Notes: generated by a model not told the origin, from the letters alone. A stretch of 64,000 nt of DNA from Clostridium sp. 26_22 (GCA_001916005.1 MNRP01000055.1:144765-208764); one strand, 5' to 3'; shown: positions 52,622 to 61,059, numbered from the stretch's first letter. Made by a program: numbers and translations.

Positions 52622-53539
52622 GTGCAAGAAAAAAATAACATAAGTGAAGATGATTTTGAAGTATTAAAATTTTTGTCAAAATACAAATTGTTAAAAGTAG
52701 AAGATGCAAGTTTGATTTATAAAACAAAAAGATATTATAGGCAAAGAGTTAATAAATTAATAGATAAAGAATATGTTAAAAAGTACAAAAGCTATATTAC
52801 AATTGATAAAAGAGGAAGAAAAGTTTTAGGAGAAGTTGGCTCAAATTATATAAAAAATATTAAAAATGAATCATATATGGAAAGATTAAAACATATTGCA
52901 AGTATTGCAACATTAAGTATTGATTCAGTTATTAAATTTATTCCTAGTTGGGATATAAAAGAAAAAGATAAATTCACTGAAACAGCAAGAAGGTATATTG
53001 GAAAGCTTATTATTGAAAATAAAGAATATCTTACTTATTATATTTCTGATAAAAAAGAACACATATATATAAAACAATTATTATTTGATGTAAATAAGAG
53101 TGTAAATTATGATGATATTATAATATTTGTTGAAAATTTTGATGTAATTAATAAAAGATATTCTAATTTATCATTTGGAAAGAAAAATACATATGTAATA
53201 AAAAATACAACTGAAAATAAAGAAATAATAAAAAAACTACTAAAAACAAACACTCACGATTTATTAGAATTTATATATGAAAAAGAAATTTTAATTAGTG
53301 ACTGGGATAAAGCTGATTATTTATTAGAAGATGGAAAATATATAATATATATGCCTTTTATAAATACTGAAATAATAGAGAAGATTAACTGGTTCTATAA
53401 AGAAAATACAAATACTAAACGTAAAATTGACATATTAACATTAGAAGAAAACAAAAATAAATTACAGAAAATATTATGTAGCGACTGCAATATAAAAATA
53501 TTTGACAAAAATTTATTAGGAGGAGTTTGTGAAATATAA
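52622..53539 (+). CDS. Winged-helix protein, replication-relaxation-like
   Basis: A 305-residue protein. Residues about 8-70 form a winged helix (DDFEVLKFLSKYKLLKVEDA, YRQRVNKLIDKEYVKKY) like those of replication-relaxation proteins, followed by RGRKVLGEVGSNYIKN and a mixed alpha/beta remainder. Such proteins occur next to coupling ATPases on Firmicutes elements. Start GTG after AAGGAGGAAG. It overlaps the VirD4 gene by 11 bases, indicating coupled expression. Confidence 0.55.
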   Translation: MQEKNNISEDDFEVLKFLSKYKLLKVEDASLIYKTKRYYRQRVNKLIDKEYVKKYKSYITIDKRGRKVLGEVGSNYIKNIKNESYMERLKHIASIATLSIDSVIKFIPSWDIKEKDKFTETARRYIGKLIIENKEYLTYYISDKKEHIYIKQLLFDVNKSVNYDDIIIFVENFDVINKRYSNLSFGKKNTYVIKNTTENKEIIKKLLKTNTHDLLEFIYEKEILISDWDKADYLLEDGKYIIYMPFINTEIIEKINWFYKENTNTKRKIDILTLEENKNKLQKILCSDCNIKIFDKNLLGGVCEI

Positions 53540-55387
53540 AGATATAAAGAAGTTGTTAAATAAGAATATTTTAATATATACTCTTATAGTATTTTTATTT
53601 ATAAGATTATTTATACCAATGATAAATGGATATATAAGTTTACTTGGAAAATGTTTTAATAAAAAATATGTAATAAAAGATATCCATAATTTTTATGATT
53701 GTATATTAACAGTTTGTACCAATAAAATAATATGCCTTATTTGCGTCATAATTGCCCTAATTTTCGTTTTTTGTATATTTAATGTATTATTTACTAGGAA
53801 ACAAATGAAAACTGAAAAAGAGGGCATTGATTTTAAACAAAAAAATGGAACACATGGAACAGCAAATTTTACAACTGCTGAAGAAGTGAAAATACTAAAA
53901 ATAGGTGATGAAGAAAAAACGCCAGGGATTTTATTAGGTAAAACATTGGATAGTGATGAAATAATAACACTTCCAGATGATTGTAAGTCATTAAATAGGA
54001 ATGTAATGATATGGGGTGCATCAGGCTCTCGGTAAATCTACAAGTTATATTATTCCTAATGCTCTAAAAATTGCAAATCAAGAAAAAGAATATGTAAGAA
54101 AGGAATTAGAAACACTTGCAATACAAGGAAAAAATGTTGTTTGTACAGATCCAAAAGGTGAATTATTTGGAGTTACAAGTAAAATTTTTGAAAAAGAAGG
54201 ATATGATGTTAAGGTTTTTAATTTAGTAAATCCAGAACATTCTGATGGAATAGATATATTTAGATTTATAGAAAAAGAAATAGATGCCCAAGTTTTTGCC
54301 CAAGTTGTAGTAAGTACAACACAAAATGCAGGTAAAAAAGGAGAAGAATTTTGGCAAAATACACAAGAAAATTTATTAAAAGCATTACTGTTACATATAA
54401 AATTTGAAGTAGAAGATGAAAGCAAAAAAAATATGAGATATTTGAATTCAATATTAGCATCTGGAGATATAAAAAAGATTGATGAAGTGTTTAGTCATTC
54501 AAAAGGAATAACCAAAATTGCATATAATATTTATGCACAGGCTTCAGATACTATAAAACAAAGTACAATTACAGGTCTTGCAACCAAACTTCAAATATTC
54601 CAATTAAATGAAATAGCAGCAATAACTGAAAGAAACGATATTGATTTTACAGATTTAAATTATAAAAAAATGATTATATATTGTATTATGAGTGATATGG
54701 ATATGACAATGAGCTTTTTGAATAGCTTATTTTTTTCGTTCCTTTTTATAAAAACAATAAGACAAGCCGACAGAAATGAAGATAAAAAATTAAAAAGACA
54801 TTTGTGTATTTTTTTAGATGAGTTTGCAAATATTGGTCAAATTCCTGATTTCCAACAAAAGCTTTCTACAATTCGTTCGAGATCAATTTCAGCTGTAATT
54901 GTATGTCAGCATATTGCTGGGCTAAAAGCTTTATATCCGGATGATGTTTGGCAAGGTCTAATTGGAAACTGTGATATTAAAGTTATAATGGGAACAAACG
55001 ATTTACTTACTGCTCAATATATCTCAGAGACTTTACGGGGTTGCAACTGTTGAAAGTTCTTCTGTAAGAAAAGAAGCGGAATTTGATGGAAAATTAAATT
55101 ATGGAATGGAATCTACATCTTTAGTAAAAAGAAATTTACTTAATCCAGATGAAATTATAAGAATGAATAATGATGAACAAATAGTAATTATAAGAGGGCA
55201 AAAACCTTTTAAATGCAAAAAATTAAGATATTGGGAATATAGACTAGGAAAAGATATTAATCAAATATCAATAGAAAATTATAAGCCAAAAACTACTTAT
55301 AAACTTGTTTCAATTGAAGAAAAAGAAGAAATACAAAAGTTACCAACATTTGAAGAATTTTTAAAAGGAAGGAGGAAAGCAAATTGA
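53529..55387 (+). CDS. VirD4/TraG-type coupling ATPase with two +1 frame breaks at CGG
   Basis: Three frames join into one 618-residue protein if C54030 and C55036 are skipped. N-terminal membrane helices lie at about 14-38 and 68-88. The first break lies in the Walker A motif: zero frame GASGS then CGG TAA; the +1 frame reads GGT AAA TCT ACA, giving GASGSGKST (163-171). The second break is in SETL-CGG; +1 GGG GTT GCA ACT restores SETLGVATVESSS. Between them CTDPKGELFGVTSKIFEKEG and CIFLDEFANIGQIPDFQQKL (Walker B) are classic VirD4. It brings the DNA substrate to the channel. Without shifting the element could not transfer. Start GTG after AGGAGG. Confidence 0.85.
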
Positions 55388-56227
55388 TTGAAGAATTAGA
55401 AAAGCAAATTGCATGGCAAAATATTAATACATCTGAAGAAAAAAATAAAATTTTATCAGGTAAGGCAATAGCAATAGAAAGTGAAAAAGTAAAATTAACA
55501 CATGATGATGGGAAAATATATGAAGATACTATAAACTGTATAGTTGTAAATTTTAAAAATATAAAAGTTTTAATACCAGGAAGAGAGCTTGGACTGGATA
55601 AAGACGATAAGAAAAATATTAGAAATCTCATTGGTTCAGAAATAAAATTTATTATTTTGGAATCAGATAAATTGACTAATACAGCAGTTGCATCAAGAAA
55701 AAAGGCAATGGAAAGAATAAAAAGTATTCAGCTAAAAAAGTATGAAACAGGAGATGTTGTATATGCAAAAGTGATTTCAGTTTGGAATAAATACATAATA
55801 GCAGAATGTTTAGGAATGGATGTAAAATTAAAGATTTCAGATTTGGAATATGGATATGTTGCAAATTTAAACAGCTTATATCAAGTTGGAGACAAAATAA
55901 AAGTAAAGATTAAAGAAATAGACTCAGAAAAAAGAATATTAAAAATATCTCATAGAGAAACAAAGGAAGATCCATATAAAAATATCAGAAAAAATTTTAC
56001 TGAAGGAGGAGAATATTTAGCTAAAGTTACTGGATTTTCTGATAATCGGAGTATTTGCAACATTAGGTCAGGGAATAGATACAATGGCAACACTTCCTGT
56101 ATGGCTTGAAATACCACCACTACCTGGTGATACAATTATTGTTAAAGTTAAAAAAATAATGCCAGAAAAAAGAAAAATATATAGCTCTTTACTAAAAATA
56201 GTAAGGAGGGAGAAAGCAAATGACTAA
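55384..56227 (+). CDS. Two-S1-domain RNA-binding protein with a +1 frame break at CGG
   Basis: Skipping C56047 gives a 280-residue protein. The first S1 domain lies at about 121-190 (YETGDVVYAKVISVWNKYII...LYQVGDKIKVKIKEIDSEKR). The second starts EYLAKVTGFSDN, meets CGG AGT ..., and in +1 reads GGA GTA as GVFATLGQGIDTMATLPVWL, which completes the S1 beta-barrel, then IPPLPGDTIIVKVKKIMPEK. Without the shift the second domain is cut in the middle. Start TTG, overlapping the VirD4 stop; the repaired stop overlaps the next ATG (ATGACTAA), good operon spacing that supports the repaired end. Element-borne S1 proteins may bind mRNA. Confidence 0.75.
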
Positions 56228-56702
56228 AAATCAAAATAATGTAATGCAATTTTTAAGTAAATTTAAAAGTTGCAGTCAAGAACAGTTAATATTTTTTACA
56301 GGATGTACTATACAAGATATAAATTACTTAATATCATCTAATTTCATTGTAAGAGATTTAAAAACAAATTTATTGCATCATAAAATGAAGAAAGTTGATG
56401 TTAGAACTGCTGTTGCCCTTGATGTAATTAAGATAATAAAAGATGAAATTAAAAATTTTGATTATAGCAGAAATTTTCCTGTTATTTTTAATACAATAAC
56501 ATTGGAAAATAAGACTTGTGATATTGCAGTTGTTAGAAAGATAGAACAAGAAACTGTTTTTAAAAAACTTATGGATTATTCTAGAGCAGATAAAATAATT
56601 ATTGTATTAGAAAATGATAATTATGATAAAAAATTAATAAATACAACAAAAGAAGTCCTGATTTGCAGATATCCTATCGAAATAATAGATAAAATTAACT
56701 AA
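56220..56702 (+). CDS. Unknown winged-helix-like protein of the element
   Basis: A 160-residue protein. The N-terminus (NNVMQFLSKFKSCSQEQLIF, CTIQDINYLISSNFIVRD) looks like a winged helix; the rest (VIFNTITLENKTCDIAVVRK, RADKIIIVLENDNY, VLICRYPIEIIDKIN) resembles a nuclease-like or replication-relaxation-like domain, as in DUF5697-type proteins of conjugative elements. Function not known. AGGAGGGAG precedes the ATG. Confidence 0.5.
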   Translation: MTKNQNNVMQFLSKFKSCSQEQLIFFTGCTIQDINYLISSNFIVRDLKTNLLHHKMKKVDVRTAVALDVIKIIKDEIKNFDYSRNFPVIFNTITLENKTCDIAVVRKIEQETVFKKLMDYSRADKIIIVLENDNYDKKLINTTKEVLICRYPIEIIDKIN

Positions 56703-56722
56703 AATTTTTTCTCAAATTGAAA
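56700..56722. repeat. 23-base direct repeat, copy 2
   Basis: Second copy of the sequence at 48022-48044 (one mismatch), again directly after a stop codon. Confidence 0.4.
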
Positions 56723-56773
56723 TCTTATCTTTTGAAATTTTATAATAAAGAAAAAGATGAAAGGATGATGAAA

Positions 56774-57004
56774 ATGGGTAATATTATTTTAACATTTATT
56801 TTTGCAGTAGCATTAACAATTTTGATTTATGAAAGTTATTACGAAAAAAAGGAAAAGAAGGTTGGAGAACTATTAGCACCAAAGATTGAGGCTTTAATTG
56901 AAATGTCCAGTAGAGAAATTTCAAAAAAACAAAACGAACTAAATAGAACTTTAACAGAGAGTGAGAAAGATAAAATATTGGATGAATGTTATAGTAAAAT
57001 ATAA
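56774..57004 (+). CDS. Small membrane-anchored protein
   Basis: A 76-residue protein: one N-terminal membrane helix (NIILTFIFAVALTILIYESY) and a charged helical tail (ISKKQNELNRTLTESEKDKI). The ATG at 56774 is favoured because AAAGG lies about ten bases upstream; two in-frame ATGs just before it are too close to that site. Last gene of the element visible on this side. Function unknown. Confidence 0.5.
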   Translation: MGNIILTFIFAVALTILIYESYYEKKEKKVGELLAPKIEALIEMSSREISKKQNELNRTLTESEKDKILDECYSKI

Positions 57005-57022
57005 TTAAATATAAAAACAATT

Positions 57023-57053
57023 AAAGGACAGAAGTATAAATCTGTCCTTTTTG
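57023..57053. terminator. Bidirectional terminator before hup
   Basis: AAAGGACAGA (57023-57032) and TCTGTCCTTT (57041-57050), perfect arms with A and T runs on both sides. It separates the element's last small gene from the convergent HU gene. Confidence 0.8.
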
Positions 57054-57054
57054 C

Positions 57055-57330
57055 TTATTTATTTACTATATCTTTTAAGGCTTTTCCAGCTTTAAATACT
57101 GGAGCTTTTGATGCAGGTATTTTAATTTCTTCTTTAGTTTGTGGATTTCTACCTTTTCTAGCAGCTCTTTTTCTTACTTCAAAAGAACCAAATCCAACTA
57201 ATTGAACTTTTTCATCTTTTTTTAGTGCTTCAGTAACTATCTCAACGAAAGCATTTAAAGATGTTTCAGTAGATTTTTTAGATGTACCTGTTTTTTCTGA
57301 AATTGCAGCAACTAATTCAGCTTTATTCAT
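57055..57330 (-). CDS. hup: DNA-binding protein HU
   Basis: A 91-residue HU protein: MNKAELVAAISEKTGTSKKS, GFGSFEVRKRAARKGRNPQT and KAPVFKAGKALKDIV cover dimerisation helices and DNA-binding arms. It compacts and bends DNA. AAAGGAGGGA precedes the ATG on the minus strand. It looks like a core chromosomal gene, so the element probably ends before it, or the element's far end was lost. Confidence 0.96.
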   Translation of the reverse strand: MNKAELVAAISEKTGTSKKSTETSLNAFVEIVTEALKKDEKVQLVGFGSFEVRKRAARKGRNPQTKEEIKIPASKAPVFKAGKALKDIVNK

Positions 57331-57496
57331 GACAATCCCTCCTTTTAATATTTTTCTATCTTTTGTATTGAAAATAATTTATCAAAGAAAAAATTTTTTG
57401 TCAATAAATATAAAAAAATTGTAATTTTATTGTAATAATACTATGATTTTTTAGTATTTTGTGATATTATATATTAGATTTTTTGAGGTGATAAAA

Positions 57497-57775
57497 ATGA
57501 ATGATTTAACAAACAAGAAATTAATTTCAATTATAGATGAATTAATTGAAGAAAAGTTATCAATTGATGAAAATTTTTTACGTTTTACTTTTTATGAAGT
57601 AAGAGTAAAAAAAGGTGTAAAAGATGAAGAAGAAAAAGATTTCTTAAAATTAGCTGAAAACAAATTAAATAACATGAATTATATTGTATATTTTCAAGAT
57701 CAAGAATTTACATATAATGAAGCTAGAAGAAGAGTACAGATAAATGAATTATTAATTGCAGTTAAGAGGAGATAG
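57497..57775 (+). CDS. Unknown 92-residue protein
   Basis: A charged, mostly helical protein (NDLTNKKLISIIDELIEEKL, RFTFYEVRVKKGVKDEEEKD). No family recognised. ATG chosen for GAGGTG just upstream. An extended -10-like box TGATATTAT lies just after 57461, suggesting a promoter. Two bases separate it from the next gene, so the pair is an operon. Confidence 0.55.
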   Translation: MNDLTNKKLISIIDELIEEKLSIDENFLRFTFYEVRVKKGVKDEEEKDFLKLAENKLNNMNYIVYFQDQEFTYNEARRRVQINELLIAVKRR

Positions 57776-57777
57776 AA

Positions 57778-57996
57778 ATGGTAGTAGAAGTAAAATTAAA
57801 AAATCAAAATATTAGGAGATTAGATATAGATGATAATACTATAGGAATATTAGAAAAAGAAAATATAAATGATTTAGGTAGTTTATGCAAAAAAACTAAA
57901 ACAGAATTAAAGAAAATGGATATAAGTCAAAATGTAGTTAAGCAAATTGAAACACAACTACAACTTATGGGATTAAACTTAAAAAATAATTTATGA
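57778..57996 (+). CDS. Small protein with RNA polymerase alpha-CTD-like HhH domain
   Basis: A 72-residue protein whose core RRLDIDDNTIGILEKENIND-LGSLCKKTKTELKKM resembles the helix-hairpin-helix domain at the C-terminus of RNA polymerase alpha (IDDLELSVRSxNCLKxxxI...). It may bind DNA or RNA polymerase. AGGAGA, overlapping the preceding gene's end, precedes the ATG. Confidence 0.55.
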   Translation: MVVEVKLKNQNIRRLDIDDNTIGILEKENINDLGSLCKKTKTELKKMDISQNVVKQIETQLQLMGLNLKNNL

Positions 57997-58018
57997 TAAA
58001 TAATTATAATACTATTTT

Positions 58019-58044
58019 AAGGAGCTAGTTTAAAACTAACTCCT
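58019..58044. terminator. Hairpin shared by two convergent genes
   Basis: GGAG-C-TAGTTT (58021-58031) and AAACTA-A-CTCC (58033-58043). It overlaps the stop codon of the minus-strand Spo0E-like gene. Confidence 0.5.
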
Positions 58045-58188
58045 ATTTATATTTTTCATTTGTATCATTATGTATTTGTCTAGCTTTTTACTTTGTTTTA
58101 AAATTTTTTCGTAAGGAGCATTGGTTTCAACTAGTTTTTCTAATTTTGCAGTATTTTTCATAATTAGATAAATAATTTTAGATTCCAT
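58036..58188 (-). CDS. Spo0E-family aspartyl-phosphate phosphatase (small)
   Basis: A 50-residue frame with GGAGT at the right distance before its ATG. It reads as two helices, KIIYLIMKNTAKLEKLVETN and EKILKQSKKLDKYIMIQM. The S-x-x-L-D segment (SKKLD) and total size are those of Spo0E-like phosphatases, which remove phosphate from Spo0A and delay sporulation. A Spo0A-box-like site lies 60 bases upstream beside a TTGACA. Too short for most automatic annotation. The first helix is less typical, so the call is moderate to good. Confidence 0.65.
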   Translation of the reverse strand: MESKIIYLIMKNTAKLEKLVETNAPYEKILKQSKKLDKYIMIQMKNINRS

Positions 58189-58239
58189 TATAATCAACTC
58201 CAATCTATTTATATCATATCACGTTTTCACAAAATAATA

Positions 58240-58256
58240 TGTCAAAATTTGTCGAA
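58240..58256 (-). promoter_or_regulatory. Spo0A-box-like site beside the -35 of the Spo0E-like gene
   Basis: TTTGTCGAA on the plus strand (58248-58256) is an exact Spo0A box. On the minus strand it is followed two bases later by TTGACA (58245-58240), a consensus -35; the -10 is less clear (TGATATGAT region, about 58210-58220). The remaining spacer to 58436 holds an extended -10 TGA-TATAAT for the antiporter (about 58320-58330). Confidence 0.5.
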
Positions 58257-58436
58257 AAAAATCAAAATAGTAATATAATATAATTTTTTGGATAGTAAAT
58301 ATATATTTTTTGTTAATAAAATGATATAATATACAAAATTAAATAAAGGCAGAATAGATATTTATATTGGATTATACTAAATGTAAGCAATAAAAAATAA
58401 AATCTATAAAACAAATGAAAAAGAGAAGGGGTTAAA

Positions 58437-59615
58437 ATGGAGTTCAAATATTTATTAGATATAGGCTTAATAATATTAGTTGTAAAGATTTTTACAATGA
58501 TAACACAAAAAATAAAAATGCCAAAAGTATTAGGTGGATTAATAGCAGGAATAGTACTAGGACCAGCAATGTTGAATGTTGTACAAAATAGTACAATATT
58601 AGAAGCGTTATCAAAATTTGGTATAATACTAATAATGTTTTTGGCAGGAATGGAAACAAGTATAAAAAAATTTATATCAAATAGTAATAAATATGTAATA
58701 ATAGCTGCAATAGGAGTTGTTGTACCATTAATACTAGGAACAATATTTAGTTTAATATATATACAAGATTTAAAAACAAACTTATTTTTTGGTGCAGTAA
58801 TTACTTCGACTTCAGTTAGTATAACTGTAGAAACTTTAATAGAAATGAAAAAAATTAAATCAAGTGTTGGACTAGCAATATTGGGTGCAGGTGTTGTTGA
58901 TGATATACTAGGAATATTATTTTTGACAATTATTATGAATAGTGGAAATTTGCATTTAACAACATTTGCGTTAATGGTATTAAAAATAATATTATTCTTT
59001 GGAATAGCTGTAATTTTAGGATTATTATTATTTAAAATGTTTGAAAAAATTGAAGAAAAAGATACGAAAACGGAACAAATGCCTACATATTCAATAGCAT
59101 TTGCATTAATATTAGCATATATTGCAGAAAGATTGGGTGTTAGTGGAATAATTGGAGCTTATATAGCTGGATTAGTTATAGGAAACACTGAAAAAGGAAG
59201 AAAAGTAAAAGGAAAAATCGATTTAGTAGTACATATGATATTTTCTCCGATATTTTTTGCAAGTGTAGGATTAAAATTAACAACATTGAGTTTTAGCAGA
59301 CAAGTATGGATATTTATCATAATATTTACAGCAGTTACAATAATTAGTAAAATAATTGGAAATGGATTAGGTGCAAGGATATGTGGTTATTCTAAGGAAA
59401 AAGCTATTCAAATTGGTATAGGAATGGCAACAAGAGGGGAAGTTGCACTTATAATAGCAGATGAAGCGAAAAAAATAGGTTTGATAAACGAAGAAGTATT
59501 TTCAATAGTTATTATAACTGTTATGCTTGTAACACTTATAACACCGATATTATTGCATTATAGTTTTAAAATAAACAATAACATAGAAGAAGGTATTCAA
59601 AAAGAGAGTATATAA
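58437..59615 (+). CDS. Cation/proton antiporter (CPA2 type)
   Basis: A 392-residue protein with 12-13 membrane helices: MPKVLGGLIAGIVLGPAMLN, LIMFLAGMETSIKKFI, GAGVVDDILGILFLTIIMNS (the paired Asp of the transport site), VSGIIGAYIAGLVIGN, SPIFFASVGLKL and GMATRGEVALIIADEAKKIG. All are typical of KefB/NapA-like monovalent cation:proton antiporters. No regulatory TrkA domain is attached. Likely works in pH or sodium/potassium balance. AGGGG precedes the ATG. Confidence 0.93.
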   Translation: MEFKYLLDIGLIILVVKIFTMITQKIKMPKVLGGLIAGIVLGPAMLNVVQNSTILEALSKFGIILIMFLAGMETSIKKFISNSNKYVIIAAIGVVVPLILGTIFSLIYIQDLKTNLFFGAVITSTSVSITVETLIEMKKIKSSVGLAILGAGVVDDILGILFLTIIMNSGNLHLTTFALMVLKIILFFGIAVILGLLLFKMFEKIEEKDTKTEQMPTYSIAFALILAYIAERLGVSGIIGAYIAGLVIGNTEKGRKVKGKIDLVVHMIFSPIFFASVGLKLTTLSFSRQVWIFIIIFTAVTIISKIIGNGLGARICGYSKEKAIQIGIGMATRGEVALIIADEAKKIGLINEEVFSIVIITVMLVTLITPILLHYSFKINNNIEEGIQKESI

Positions 59616-59676
59616 AGTAGAATTTAAGTATATTACTAATACTACTTGATTTTAATCTTTTGTGTATAAAAAATTT

Positions 59677-59705
59677 GAAAGGGGTTGTTATATGCAGCCC
59701 TTTTT
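59677..59705 (+). terminator. Terminator of the antiporter gene
   Basis: AAAGGG...CCCTTTTT with a short loop and internal TTG/CAG pairing, followed by T run. Confidence 0.65.
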
Positions 59706-59707
59706 AT

Positions 59708-59763
59708 ATAAAAATATGGCATGTATTTGGCGTTTATAAAAATATGGCATGTATTTGGCGTTT
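59708..59763 (+). repeat. Two perfect 28-base tandem repeats
   Basis: Units 59708-59735 and 59736-59763 are identical and contain ATGGCATGTATTTGGCG. They sit between the antiporter terminator and the promoter of the accessory region, in a 390-base gap that otherwise has no gene. Confidence 0.85.
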
Positions 59764-59808
59764 ATATTGAGAAAATTAAAAAAATAAACAAAGATTAATT
59801 TGAAACAA

Positions 59809-59837
59809 TTGCATATTTATGTAAACTGTGCTATAAT
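59809..59837 (+). promoter_or_regulatory. Promoter of the accessory region
   Basis: TTGCAT (59809-59814), 17-base spacer, TATAAT (59832-59837). The leader to the ATG at 60009 is about 165 bases and begins with a small hairpin (TTCCTT/AAGGAA). Confidence 0.6.
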
Positions 59838-60008
59838 ATAATTGCATAGTTCCTTTAAATAAGGAAAAGAGAGAAATAAAGAGCATTTTCGTTGAATGAT
59901 ACATCAAATTTAAGTTATTGTTCAATTAATAGTATTGCTATCATTTAGATTGTTTTTATTCGTAAAAGTTATACATAATATTTTTTTCAAAAGTAAGGAG
60001 GGTATGTA

Positions 60009-60350
60009 ATGTTTACATTTAAGTCACCAGTAATTTCAACAAATATTTGGAAATTATGTTTTAAAACGAGCGAAGAAATGGCTAAAATTTACTTTGAAGA
60101 TAAAGAGCCAGAAGAGGGAATAAGGCTACATGGAATAACAGAGTACATAACTTCAACAATATATATTGATAAGGATTTAGACGGTTTTTTGTTAGTAAAA
60201 GCTCTTAGACATGAATTAATGCATATATATTTATGGGAAACAGGGCAGCAAGACCGTAAATATACAGAAGAAGAAGTCTGCGACCTTATAAGTGTTGCAG
60301 CACCTCTAATTTGTAAAACAGCTGATGATATTGTATTAAGATTGAAATAG
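60009..60350 (+). CDS. ImmA/IrrE-like zinc peptidase
   Basis: A 113-residue protein with an HExxH zinc site: RHELMHIYLWETG (HELMH at 68-72) and a following Glu-rich helix ending in EEEVCDLISVAA, where a third ligand is expected. Such peptidases of phages and conjugative elements (ImmA of ICEBs1) cleave Xre repressors. No Xre repressor gene is adjacent, so the substrate is unknown. AAGGAGG precedes the ATG. Confidence 0.7.
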   Translation: MFTFKSPVISTNIWKLCFKTSEEMAKIYFEDKEPEEGIRLHGITEYITSTIYIDKDLDGFLLVKALRHELMHIYLWETGQQDRKYTEEEVCDLISVAAPLICKTADDIVLRLK

Positions 60351-60465
60351 GAGTTATGTTAAATTATATGTCAAATTTAAAGTGTTCTGATACAAGTAGC
60401 TTATATTAAAAAAATTTGATGGGAAAACAACTTATGAAACAATAAAGAAAGGAGAGAAATGTTTT

Positions 60466-61047
60466 ATGGCGAACTTACCAAAAGAAATGAAACTGTCACC
60501 ACACGCACGAGAGAGACTGGGAGAAAGAAAAGATGATGATATGAAATACAATACACAAAATATAATGAGAAGTTCTGTCAAGTGGTATGGGAAAGATGAT
60601 TTAATTTATGATTGTCCATTGTATAGACATTGTTGTTATGTTACTAGAAAGTCACAACAGATAGGATTTATTACAGACGGGGACATTGAGGTTATATATA
60701 ATAAAGGAACACACGTTGCCATTACGGTATTAGAAGTTAAAGAAAAATTTAAACCAATTACTCAATTTATTAAACCCCAAAAACTATTACAAATTGAAAG
60801 AAAGAAGAAAAACAATAAGTTGAAAGATACATTGAATTTAGGGTATATTTCAAGAATAAATAACGAGGTAATTATTGATAAATATGAAAAAAGTACGGAT
60901 TATATTGAAGGAGCGACTATGACATTTTATGAGGTATATGCTTCTTTAGTTACAGAAATGCTGAACTATACGTCAAATTTAGGGTATCATTCAACAGAAA
61001 CTACCTTAAAAAATGAGCAATCATATAATATCGTTTATAAGGAATAA
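60466..61047 (+). CDS. Unknown protein with DUF4258-like N-terminal domain
   Basis: A 193-residue protein. LSPHARERLGERKDDDMKYN and the later TDGDIEVIYNKGTHVAITVL resemble the DUF4258/BECR-type toxin-like fold (a HARERxxER start and a final beta strand). The C-terminal half is helical. The frame stays open past its TAA stop: 26 more residues (from ATG 61060) end at 61140. Function not known. AAAGGAGAG precedes the ATG. Confidence 0.5.
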   Translation: MANLPKEMKLSPHARERLGERKDDDMKYNTQNIMRSSVKWYGKDDLIYDCPLYRHCCYVTRKSQQIGFITDGDIEVIYNKGTHVAITVLEVKEKFKPITQFIKPQKLLQIERKKKNNKLKDTLNLGYISRINNEVIIDKYEKSTDYIEGATMTFYEVYASLVTEMLNYTSNLGYHSTETTLKNEQSYNIVYKE

Positions 61048-61059
61048 ACTACAAAACCT

